Origin: UBA5738 sp049641805
GTDB taxonomy: Bacteria; Patescibacteriota; Minisyncoccia; Minisyncoccales; UBA5738
Length of the DNA: 19,083 nucleotides
NCBI GenBank assembly: GCA_049641805.1
Contig: JBARNX010000057.1
Location: 1-19,083 of the forward strand
Reading direction: 5' to 3'
Shown here piece after piece: positions 7,005 to 13,342 of the stretch. Position 1 is the stretch's first letter. Every line of letters begins with the position of its first letter. A model generated the notes under the pieces. That model was not told where the DNA came from and did no database searches. It saw only the letters and a list, made by a program, of their open reading frames with translations. Position numbers and translations under genes: made by a program.

Positions 7005-7056
7005 AAAATTGAAGGGTCTAACCCTCGCATTAACGAGGGATAGACCCTTCAATTTT
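7005..7056 (+). repeat. REP-like hairpin, GGGTCTA family, copy 2
   Basis: GGGTCTAACCCTCG (7014-7027) pairs with CGAGGGATAGACCC (7034-7047) over 14 positions with a single A-A mismatch. The stem is lengthened by AAAATTGAA and TTCAATTTT on the two sides. It forms an inverted pair with copy 1 inside the MITE-like element. Confidence 0.8.
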
Positions 7057-7156
7057 AAACCCGGTGAGTGGTTACTCGGATTGCAATAATACCGGCAATA
7101 ATATAGAATTTAATATGTGCTTGCCTTTGAGTTGAAAAAATTCGGAGGACGCCGCA

Positions 7157-7282
7157 ATGAGTAAAAAAGAGCATACCGGTAGGGTATTTTCTTTTTTATT
7201 TTCCGCCCTCCCGCCTTTGGCGGGAGCTGCGGCTCAAAAAATGCGCCTTGAGCGCTTTTTTGAGTTAAAATGCGTTTGCTGA
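7157..7282 (+). other. Short 41-codon frame in the L,D-transpeptidase upstream region, doubtful gene
   Basis: An ATG at 7157 is preceded at eight bases by GGAGG, one of the few good Shine-Dalgarno matches in the window. It opens a frame encoding MSKKEHTGRVFSFLFSALPP and 21 further residues, ending at TGA 7280-7282. The frame runs through three consecutive hairpins: ATACC/GGTAT at 7173-7187, CTCCCGCC/GGCGGGAG at 7208-7226, and the terminator at 7233-7265. It is either a leader peptide ahead of an attenuator or a chance frame over structured DNA. I favour the second but record it because of the ribosome site. Confidence 0.25.
7233..7265. terminator. Bidirectional terminator-like hairpin before the L,D-transpeptidase gene
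   Basis: CTCAAAAAATGCGC and GCGCTTTTTTGAG pair over 13 bases with one bulged T and a five-base loop (CTTGA). The A- and T-runs in the stem give terminator character on both strands. It stops read-through into the gene at 7314, which has its own -10 just downstream. Confidence 0.6.
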
Positions 7283-7299
7283 TATGATAATCCAATACT

Positions 7300-7308
7300 T
7301 GATATAAT
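7300..7308 (+). promoter_or_regulatory. Extended -10 promoter immediately before the L,D-transpeptidase ATG
   Basis: TGATATAAT is a perfect TGn-TATAAT extended -10. Only five bases (TCCCT) separate it from the ATG at 7314, so the expected transcript start falls on the start codon and the mRNA should be leaderless. No -35 match is present at the usual distance, which an extended -10 tolerates. Confidence 0.6.
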
Positions 7309-7313
7309 TCCCT

Positions 7314-8864
7314 ATGACACATCCGCGCACCACAAAAATCCGCAACAAACTGGCCCGCCTCAAATATCATATCGGACGGAAAGAAAGAATCGGCATTGCC
7401 GCGGCCGGCGCTGTTTTGATCTTCGGCGCCGTCTGGTGGGCGGCACTTCACCTGCCGCGCAACTATGAAACCGACATTCCCGAACAGCCGCGTTCATACA
7501 TCGTTTCACCCATCGCCTGCGGCTATTCCCGGGAAACCGCCAATCTGATATCTTTACGATTTAAACCGGCGGAACCGGCAATCGAAAATATGCCCGCGCA
7601 TAAAATTGAGGAAATCGATTCGGAGGCAAAAACCGTGATCACTTTTAACGATGTTTCCGAAATTGATGGACAATTCAGCTATGAAGAGATAGTCGACAGC
7701 CCGCTCATCGACTCAATCGACTGCGATATCAAAGACGGCGATCTGGTCATCGAAATCAACCGCAAAGGCGCCTATCTGCCGGCACGGGTGGAAATTCAAA
7801 ACTCCCGGGCAATAATCATTCTGGAGCCGGCAACCAAAGATTACCCGATAATTTCCAATCAAAAACCGGCCGACAACTCCGCCGCCTTTCCCGCCCTGCA
7901 CCCGATCAGTTTTGACGCAGCGCTGTCCGACCCGCTGAAAAACGCATTGGTTTTTTTCCAAGGGAAACCCGCAAACTTTGCCGCAACTTCGGCGGCCGGC
8001 AACAATTATCATTTTTCATTCAGCGAGATATTGGAAATCAACCGCGATTACACCGTGAAAGCGATCATTACCGACAATCAAAACCGCACCACCGTCAGTA
8101 CTTGGACTTTTACCGGCCAGATTCCCGGCGCGGCGGCTTTAGGAAAAGACCGTTTCAAATATCTTGGCTGGTGGGGCCAGATTAACAGCAACGGCGTTGC
8201 CGTGAGAAAAGGTTTCGCGATAACTTCTGACAAAATCGGCACATTGTCATCGGCAAACCGCGTGAAAATTTTGAAAGAAGTTTACGGAGATTGGGTAGAC
8301 GGTAAAAATCTCTGGTACCAAATCGACGGCGGGATGTACGCGGGCGCCTATGTATTTTCCGATTATGTAACGCCAATGGCGCAACCTCTGCCGCCGCAAA
8401 ATTTTTCCATTCCCGAAAAAGTCAAAATCGGAGAGAAATGGATCGATGTCGACTTGACAGAAAAAATCCTCACCCTTTTTGATTACGATAAGCCGGTATT
8501 TGCCACCTACATTTCGCCCGGACGATCCGAAAACCCCACCCAAACCGGAACCTATCGGATATGGTACAAACTGGCCAAAGCAAAAATGCAGGGCGGCCCG
8601 CCCCTGCATAGCTACCAATATAACCTGGAAAACATTCCTTGGACAATGTATTACAATTACGACTACGCCATCCACGGCACCTATTGGCACGATAGATTCG
8701 GCACGGCGCAATCCGCGGGTTGCACCAATATGACGCAAGGCGACGCCAAATTCATTTTTGAAAACACTCTGCCCGAATTGCCCGAGGGACAAGAGGAAGT
8801 TTTTGCGCGCGAAAAACCCAATGTGGGCTATGGCACCGGCACCGTGGTTTACAATCACGATTGA
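7314..8864 (+). CDS. Membrane-anchored L,D-transpeptidase (YkuD domain) with SH3-like module
   Basis: The 516-residue protein has a basic cytoplasmic tail, one membrane helix (about residues 26-46), and a long outer part. In order this holds an unassigned beta-rich region (60-180), an Ig-like segment (about 190-275), an SH3-like module (about 285-355, with VRKGFAITSDKIGTLSSANR), and a C-terminal YkuD domain. The catalytic signature is HGTYWHDRFGTAQSAGCTNM, with His454 and nucleophile Cys470. The usual SHGC is SAGC here, a change at a tolerant position. Such enzymes form 3-3 crosslinks in peptidoglycan or attach proteins to it. A phosphoesterase gene follows 18 bases later on the same strand. 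The start is fixed by the ATG directly after a strong -10 and by the charged tail before the helix. Confidence 0.88.
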   Translation: MTHPRTTKIRNKLARLKYHIGRKERIGIAAAGAVLIFGAVWWAALHLPRNYETDIPEQPRSYIVSPIACGYSRETANLISLRFKPAEPAIENMPAHKIEEIDSEAKTVITFNDVSEIDGQFSYEEIVDSPLIDSIDCDIKDGDLVIEINRKGAYLPARVEIQNSRAIIILEPATKDYPIISNQKPADNSAAFPALHPISFDAALSDPLKNALVFFQGKPANFAATSAAGNNYHFSFSEILEINRDYTVKAIITDNQNRTTVSTWTFTGQIPGAAALGKDRFKYLGWWGQINSNGVAVRKGFAITSDKIGTLSSANRVKILKEVYGDWVDGKNLWYQIDGGMYAGAYVFSDYVTPMAQPLPPQNFSIPEKVKIGEKWIDVDLTEKILTLFDYDKPVFATYISPGRSENPTQTGTYRIWYKLAKAKMQGGPPLHSYQYNLENIPWTMYYNYDYAIHGTYWHDRFGTAQSAGCTNMTQGDAKFIFENTLPELPEGQEEVFAREKPNVGYGTGTVVYNHD

Positions 8865-8882
8865 CCACCGCCAAGATATGAT

Positions 8883-9695
8883 ATGGATAAATCAGAAAAA
8901 AATTTATGGTTGCTTTTCGCCGCCGGCATGGCGGTTTTTGCCGGTTATGCGGTTTTTGAAGCCGGCTGGACCGAGATTGTGGAAACGACCGTGCGCGGCA
9001 AAAATATGCCGCCGGAATTCGTTGGAAAGAAAATCGCCTTTATTGCCGACATCCACTGCGGCGAAGGTTTTCCGCCGGCACGCCTTGATGGCTTGGTAAA
9101 ACAAATCAATTCGCTGGCGCCCGATATTGTGTTGTTCGGCGGCGACTATGTAAGCCGCAGTGGGAAAAACACCGAAAAATGTTTTTCTTCCCTCAAAAAT
9201 ATCAACGCCTCTTTGGGAAAATTCGGCGTTCTGGGAAATCATGATATTGAAGCCGGAAAAAACGAAGTTTTGGCGGCAATGGCCGGCGCCGGAATCACCC
9301 CGTTGGTAAACGAAAACCGCCATATCAATATCGGCGGCGGCAAAATAACCATTGCCGGCACGGATGAAACATGGTATGGCATTCCGGACGGTCCAAAAAC
9401 AATGAAGGAAGCAACCGATTTCACAGTCTATATGACGCACGATCCGGCATATTTTGAAAAATATCAAAACAACAAGGCAAAATTACTGCTGGCCGGACAC
9501 ACCCATGGCGGCCAAATCACTTTGTTCGGCCTCCCGTTTTCATGGCTGATTCATCGCCACAAATACCGCTATGAAAGGGGCGTTTATAAAGAACCCGAAC
9601 GAACCGTTATCGTCACCAACGGCATCGGCGCCACCATCCTGCCTCTGCGTTTTTTCGCCCGCCCCCAAATCAACCTCATCATTCTGGAAAAATAA
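8883..9695 (+). CDS. Membrane-anchored metallophosphoesterase, YkuE/YaeI-like
   Basis: The 270-residue product has an N-terminal membrane helix (about residues 7-28) and a calcineurin-type domain with every metal-binding motif: ADIHCG (Asp56, His58), GGDYV (Asp88), GNHDI (Asn119, His120), MTHDP (His186) and GHTHGGQ (His206, His208). A phosphomonoesterase or diesterase using two metals and facing the envelope is expected; the substrate is unknown. It starts 18 bases after the L,D-transpeptidase stop, so the two are probably one operon. Bacillus subtilis also has a YkuD-type transpeptidase next to a YkuE phosphoesterase, which supports a shared cell-wall role. The following 125 bases (9696-9820) hold only a GCCTCGAGGC palindrome and no clear terminator. 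Confidence 0.88.
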   Translation: MDKSEKNLWLLFAAGMAVFAGYAVFEAGWTEIVETTVRGKNMPPEFVGKKIAFIADIHCGEGFPPARLDGLVKQINSLAPDIVLFGGDYVSRSGKNTEKCFSSLKNINASLGKFGVLGNHDIEAGKNEVLAAMAGAGITPLVNENRHINIGGGKITIAGTDETWYGIPDGPKTMKEATDFTVYMTHDPAYFEKYQNNKAKLLLAGHTHGGQITLFGLPFSWLIHRHKYRYERGVYKEPERTVIVTNGIGATILPLRFFARPQINLIILEK

Positions 9696-9820
9696 ACACT
9701 CCGAAGCAGAGCCTCGAGGCATTCCATCCCTTCGCGGAAAGCAAAGCTTAATCTATTTGTCCATGGTTATAATTTGTCCAAAAACGATCCAATGAATCCG
9801 CCGGCATCGCCGATTTCCAA

Positions 9821-10266
9821 TTACATAAATTCTTCTTTGGCCGCCCAGCGGAATTCCCTATGTTCGGCGCTCAATTTAAATCGCCTCTCATCCGCCGCTT
9901 TGCACGGATAACCAATAGCCACGATAAACATTTCCCTTTTCCCGAATATGCCGAAGCGGCATGAATGGCACAGATATTTTTCACCTCCAATCCGGTTTCC
10001 TCTTTGATCTCGCGGCGCAAGGCATTGATTAAAATATCGTTATCGTCTCCCTTGCCGCTTTTATTTTTCCATTTTACAATGTCGCTTGATCCCACACGGC
10101 CGCCTGCCAAATCCCAGCAACCCGGATGCGGCCGGTTTTTGTCATCTGCGCGTTTCAGCGCAAAAATCCGGCCGTTTTCGTTAAAAATTACCGCCTTTTG
10201 CAAAACCTTCACCCGGCCTATCCAATCCACATAAATTTTATCTTGATTTTCCATAACAACGGACAT
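9821..10266 (-). CDS. Nudix hydrolase, reading frame interrupted by a -1 shift
   Basis: The N-terminal part has a Nudix core: AVIFNENGRIFALKRA, GCWDLAGGRVG and REIKEETGLEV (residues 85-95), with the catalytic REIKEE intact. About 20 residues (SSDIVKWKNKSGKGDDNDI) are inserted between the Gly-Gly turn and the REIKEE helix, and the usual first Glu is unclear. The uninterrupted frame ends at 9871 with a non-family tail (LLVIRAKRRMRGDLN). In the -1 frame the expected Nudix C-terminus appears instead: REMFIVAIGYPCKAADERRF, then KLSAEHREFRWAAKEEFM, stopping at 9821. The switch coincides with G-GGA-AAA at 9937-9943. A read or assembly error, a real mutation, or programmed frameshifting are all possible. 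Coordinates cover the joined 148-residue form. Confidence 0.7.
9937..9943 (-). promoter_or_regulatory. Slippery heptamer at the Nudix frame switch
   Basis: Minus-strand GGGAAAA is read G-GGA-AAA in the frame of the Nudix start, the X-XXY-YYZ layout of -1 slippage sites. One backward slip continues into the frame encoding the conserved C-terminus. I see no strong downstream stem-loop that would make programmed shifting likely. Confidence 0.35.
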
Positions 10267-10275
10267 TCATTACCG

Positions 10276-10307
10276 ACATTCTCACATTCTCAAGAATGTG
10301 AGAATGT
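10276..10307. repeat. Second hairpin-repeat family, copy 1 (perfect palindrome)
   Basis: ACATTCTCACATTCT and AGAATGTGAGAATGT pair over 15 bases around a two-base loop. It lies between the Nudix and DUF4180 genes. On the minus strand it follows the DUF4180 stop after an A-rich stretch, so it could slow transcription but has no proper T-run. Confidence 0.8.
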
Positions 10308-10324
10308 TTATAGTTTTTTTGGGA

Positions 10325-10687
10325 TCATTTTGCCGAAAATAATTTGGTTTTGGCAGTTTCAATGTCGGGAACGAAAAATATTTCGTTGCCGCGGTTGCTT
10401 TCGCAAATAAAAGCCTTCAAAGATTCGCTGGCATTGGAAAAATCGCCGACGATTGCCAGCTTCACTTGATAGGTGACAAACTTCTGCAAAATTTCGCCCG
10501 CCAAGCGCGTGCTCAAATCAAAAAAATCCGGCGCGATATTCTTCCGATCGATAATGATCCGGTGCGCCCCTTCCAGTGCCGGGTCCACCATCAAATCCAG
10601 CGCGTCCTGTACCTTGCCAATAATCACTCCATCGCCCACAACCCGCGCGACTTTCACCCCTTCCTTTTGATAAATCTCGATTCCCAT
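10325..10687 (-). CDS. DUF4180 family protein
   Basis: The 120-residue protein from ATG at 10687 starts MGIEIYQKEGVKVARVVGDG and contains the family core: DALDLMVDPALEGAHRIIID, KNIAPDFFDLSTRLAGEILQ, QVKLAIVGDFSNASESLKAF and ESNRGNEIFFVPDIETA. DUF4180 proteins are small, cytosolic and of unknown function; they occur widely in bacteria and some resemble STAS-like or regulator-associated folds. An upstream in-frame ATG at 10708 would add seven residues (MRYSKII) not typical of the family. The LysE-type gene ends 24 bases upstream, so cotranscription is likely. A truncated paralogue lies at 1912-2109. Confidence 0.8.
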   Translation of the reverse strand: MGIEIYQKEGVKVARVVGDGVIIGKVQDALDLMVDPALEGAHRIIIDRKNIAPDFFDLSTRLAGEILQKFVTYQVKLAIVGDFSNASESLKAFICESNRGNEIFFVPDIETAKTKLFSAK

Positions 10688-10711
10688 AATTATTTTTGAA
10701 TAACGCAAATA

Positions 10712-11326
10712 TTATTTAGCAAAAAAAACTAGGCTTTCCCAAGAAATTTTAATCGCAAACAGCACAAACAATAACGCCAACACTTTGAACGCGGGCGCGA
10801 TAAAATTTTTTCTTATCAACAACAACCGGAACCGCGAAAATACAAATACACACCCCGTAGTCGACAGAAACCATCCCGCCTCGAACATTAACAAAAACAA
10901 TACTTGGCCGAATACCGCGGATTGGCGCATCGCGAATGCCATCGGCACGCAAACCGTCAACCAATACAGCCAAAATAGGCCATTGGCCGCCATCAGCAGA
11001 AAAACCTTTTTAAATGAGAATAATTGGCCTTCGCCATCAATAGTTTTTATTCTCCAGATGCGTGCGGCAAACCAAACCAAGATTATCGCCCCGATAAAAG
11101 AAATCGCATAGAAAACCCCTTGCGGCACGGCGAACAATGATAAAACCGCAAGAATAAACAACACAATTAACGATTCCGAGACCATTGCCCACCAAACAAC
11201 TCGCAGGCTTTTAACAAATCCAACCCGCAAAGATTCGGCCATAGCGCTGGTCAAAATCGGGCCGGGAACCGCCCCGCCGATGAACCCAACTATAAACGCA
11301 CTGGCAATCTGGCTCAAAAAATTCAT
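10712..11326 (-). CDS. LysE family translocator
   Basis: The 204-residue protein has six hydrophobic segments. Its N-terminus IVGFIGGAVPGPILTSAMAE carries the GxxPGP signature of the LysE/RhtB amino-acid exporter superfamily, and the basic loop after helix one (SLRVGFVKSLRVVWW) and later SFKKVFLLMAANGLFWLYWL fit the pattern. It probably exports a small solute, such as an amino acid or cation, across the cytoplasmic membrane; the substrate is not readable. It is followed at 24 bases by the DUF4180 gene. The 142 bases between it and thrS hold a hairpin repeat and no terminator that I can see. Confidence 0.82.
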   Translation of the reverse strand: MNFLSQIASAFIVGFIGGAVPGPILTSAMAESLRVGFVKSLRVVWWAMVSESLIVLFILAVLSLFAVPQGVFYAISFIGAIILVWFAARIWRIKTIDGEGQLFSFKKVFLLMAANGLFWLYWLTVCVPMAFAMRQSAVFGQVLFLLMFEAGWFLSTTGCVFVFSRFRLLLIRKNFIAPAFKVLALLFVLFAIKISWESLVFFAK

Positions 11327-11422
11327 ATAATTCTATTTAAAGCAACTATCATTGGCTTTCCCATAAAAAATAACATTTTGGTATTCTGCATAATATTGGG
11401 ATACATCACCCGCTATTTACCG

Positions 11423-11456
11423 ACATTCTCACATTCTCAAGAATGTTGGAACATTC
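11423..11456. repeat. Second hairpin-repeat family, copy 2 (decayed)
   Basis: ACATTCTCACATTCTCAAGA and the following ATGT match copy 1 at 10276 exactly, including the preceding TTACCG. The right arm then drifts (TGGAACATTC), so only the inner seven base pairs remain perfect. It lies just past the thrS stop, in the same orientation as copy 1. Confidence 0.7.
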
Positions 11457-11468
11457 GTTATTTGGTTT

Positions 11469-13271
11469 TTAATCACGGTTTTTGATTTTGGCGCAAACTT
11501 CGGCGATAAAATCTGTTTTGGAAATCTGACGGGCGGATTTTGAACCGCGGTCGCGCACGGCTAACATTTCGGATTGCATCTCTTTATCTCCAATCACCAA
11601 AACATAAGGGATCTTTTCGCCCGCGGCTTTGCGGATCTTGTTGCCCAAGGTTTCGTCGGCGAAATCAACTTCCGTGCGAATACCCGCTTGCCGGAACTCA
11701 TCGGCCAGATTTTGGCAAAAATCAACATGCGCCTCGCCCACCGACAATATTTTTGCCTGCACCGGCGATAGCCAAACCGGGAACGCCCCTGCGTAATGTT
11801 CAATCAACAACCCGATAAATCTTTCAAATGATCCGAACAGGGCGCGATGCAACATATACGGCCGCTCTTGTTCGCCTTTTTGATTCACAAATGACATTTC
11901 AAATCTTTCCGGCAAATTAAAATCAAACTGCAAAGTGGAGCATTGCCATTCGCGGCCCAAAACATCTTTGATTTTGAAATCCAATTTCGGCCCGTAAAAC
12001 GCCGCTTCGCCCAACTCTTCCTTGAAATTTAATTTTTTTTCAACCGCCACCTCGCGCAAAATATTTTCGGTAAATTCCCATCCTTCGTCATCACCGGCAT
12101 AGTGCTCTTTATTGATCGGATCGCGCAACGACAAATAAACATTCACTTTATCCATTTCAAAACCGAACGACTTATACATAAACGCGATAAAATCGATTAC
12201 TTTTTTCAGTTCATCTCTAACCTGGTCTTTGCGGCAAATGATATGCGCGTCATCCTGCGTGAACCCGCGCACGCGCGTCAATCCCGAAAGCTCGCCCTTT
12301 TTTTCATAGCGATAAACCGTGCCGCACTCGGCCCAGCGCATCGGCAATTCGCGATAGGAATGCAAATTGTTTTTATATATCCGCACATGAAACGGACAAT
12401 TCATGGGTTTGAGCAAATATTGTTCGGATTCTTCGGGCTTTTTGCCGGCCTGCAAATCTTCCAGCGATTGGCCCACTTCCATCGCCGGATACATACTGCC
12501 CGAGAAAAATCCCCAGTGCCCGGATTTTTCCCATAACCGACGGTTGCCAATGTGAGGCGAACGGACCAAATCATATCCGTTTTTCAAATGCTGGTCATAC
12601 CAAAAATCCTCGATCAAGCGCCACAACATCGCGCCCTTGGGATGCCAAAGCGCCAATCCCAATCCGGCATCTTCATCAATATGGAATAAATCCAGCTCTT
12701 TGCCCAGTTTGCGATGGTCGCGCTTTTCGGCTTCTTCAAGGTTTTTTAAATAATCATCCAGTTCCTTTTTATTTTCAAACGCCACTCCGTAAACGCGAGC
12801 GAGCATTTGGTTCTTTTCATCGCCCTTCCAATACGCACCCGCTATCTTTGTCAATTTAAATCCGTCAACCGGCAAATTGTTGGCCGCTTCCACATGCGGC
12901 CCGCGGCACAAATCGACAAACTCGCCGCTTTGATAAACCGAAACTTCTTTTTCGCCTTGAATTTCCAAATCGGACACGATTTCCAATTTGAATAGTTGAT
13001 CGCGAAAAATCTTTTTGGCCTCATCAATGGCAATTTCTTTCCTTTCAAATTTCACTCCGCCGCCGATAATCTTTTTCATTTCAACTTCGATTTCCTTTAA
13101 ATTTTCGAGCGACAGCTTGTTTTGGCCCAAATCAAAATCATAATAAAAACCGTTTTCTATCGCCGGGCCCATGCCGAATTTGGCATCGGGATATACGCTT
13201 TTTACGCTTGCCGCCATTATGTGCGCCAGCGAATGGCGGATAACTTCAATCTCGTATTTCTCTTTATTCAT
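11469..13271 (-). CDS. thrS: Threonyl-tRNA synthetase lacking the N-terminal TGS domain
   Basis: The 600-residue class II synthetase charges tRNA-Thr with threonine. It begins directly in the editing domain: HSLAHIM (His13, His17) and CRGPH (Cys122, His126) are its four metal-type residues. The catalytic core has KPMNCPFH (Cys292, a zinc ligand), RYEKKGELSGLTRVRGFTQD (motif 2) and HRALFGSFERF (motif 3). The last 100 or so residues form the anticodon-binding domain (SPVQAKILSVGEAH, ADEFRQAGIRTEVDF). Bacterial ThrS usually carries a TGS domain of about 60 residues first; this one does not, and no upstream frame supplies it. A short insertion (SLEDLQAGKKPEESE) precedes the zinc motif. Expression is controlled by the T-box leader upstream. 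No Shine-Dalgarno is visible. Confidence 0.95.
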   Translation of the reverse strand: MNKEKYEIEVIRHSLAHIMAASVKSVYPDAKFGMGPAIENGFYYDFDLGQNKLSLENLKEIEVEMKKIIGGGVKFERKEIAIDEAKKIFRDQLFKLEIVSDLEIQGEKEVSVYQSGEFVDLCRGPHVEAANNLPVDGFKLTKIAGAYWKGDEKNQMLARVYGVAFENKKELDDYLKNLEEAEKRDHRKLGKELDLFHIDEDAGLGLALWHPKGAMLWRLIEDFWYDQHLKNGYDLVRSPHIGNRRLWEKSGHWGFFSGSMYPAMEVGQSLEDLQAGKKPEESEQYLLKPMNCPFHVRIYKNNLHSYRELPMRWAECGTVYRYEKKGELSGLTRVRGFTQDDAHIICRKDQVRDELKKVIDFIAFMYKSFGFEMDKVNVYLSLRDPINKEHYAGDDEGWEFTENILREVAVEKKLNFKEELGEAAFYGPKLDFKIKDVLGREWQCSTLQFDFNLPERFEMSFVNQKGEQERPYMLHRALFGSFERFIGLLIEHYAGAFPVWLSPVQAKILSVGEAHVDFCQNLADEFRQAGIRTEVDFADETLGNKIRKAAGEKIPYVLVIGDKEMQSEMLAVRDRGSKSARQISKTDFIAEVCAKIKNRD

Positions 13272-13302
13272 AAATTTTTGGTTATATAATTCAATACTTT
13301 AC

Positions 13303-13342
13303 AAGGGTCTAACCCTTGCGATTACGCAAGGGATAGACCCTT
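13303..13342 (+). repeat. REP-like hairpin, GGGTCTA family, copy 3, inside the thrS leader
   Basis: GGGTCTAACCCTTGCG (13305-13320) pairs with CGCAAGGGATAGACCC (13325-13340) with the same single A-A mismatch as copies 1 and 2. It sits between the T-box terminator and the thrS start codon, about 30 bases from the ATG, so it is part of the mRNA leader. Confidence 0.8.

Larger units (their letters stand above)
6912..7083. mobile_element. MITE-like element, 156 bp, with 8-bp target-site duplication
   Basis: Terminal inverted repeats GTAACCACTCACTGGGGTT (6920-6938) and AACCCGGTGAGTGGTTAC (7058-7075) match over 18 positions with one substitution and one extra base. They are bounded outside by the identical octamer TCGGATTG at 6912-6919 and 7076-7083, a target-site duplication. 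The interior has no ORF and is filled by two REP-like hairpins in inverted orientation. Ends starting GTAA with 8-bp duplications are typical of the IS66 family, so mobilisation by an IS66-like transposase is a reasonable inference; no transposase is in this window. The rest of the gap before it (6706-6911) shows no gene or clear element. Confidence 0.78.

Noticed and set aside
6947..7056. The two GGGTCTA hairpins as a short CRISPR-like array
   Set aside because: Only two units, in inverted orientation with a stem-internal loop and no regular spacers; they fit REP-type palindromes.
10276..10307. The perfect ACATTCTCACATTCT palindrome as a dedicated terminator
   Set aside because: It lacks a following T-run on either strand at the right place and recurs at 11423 with the same flank, so a dispersed repeat is the better reading.
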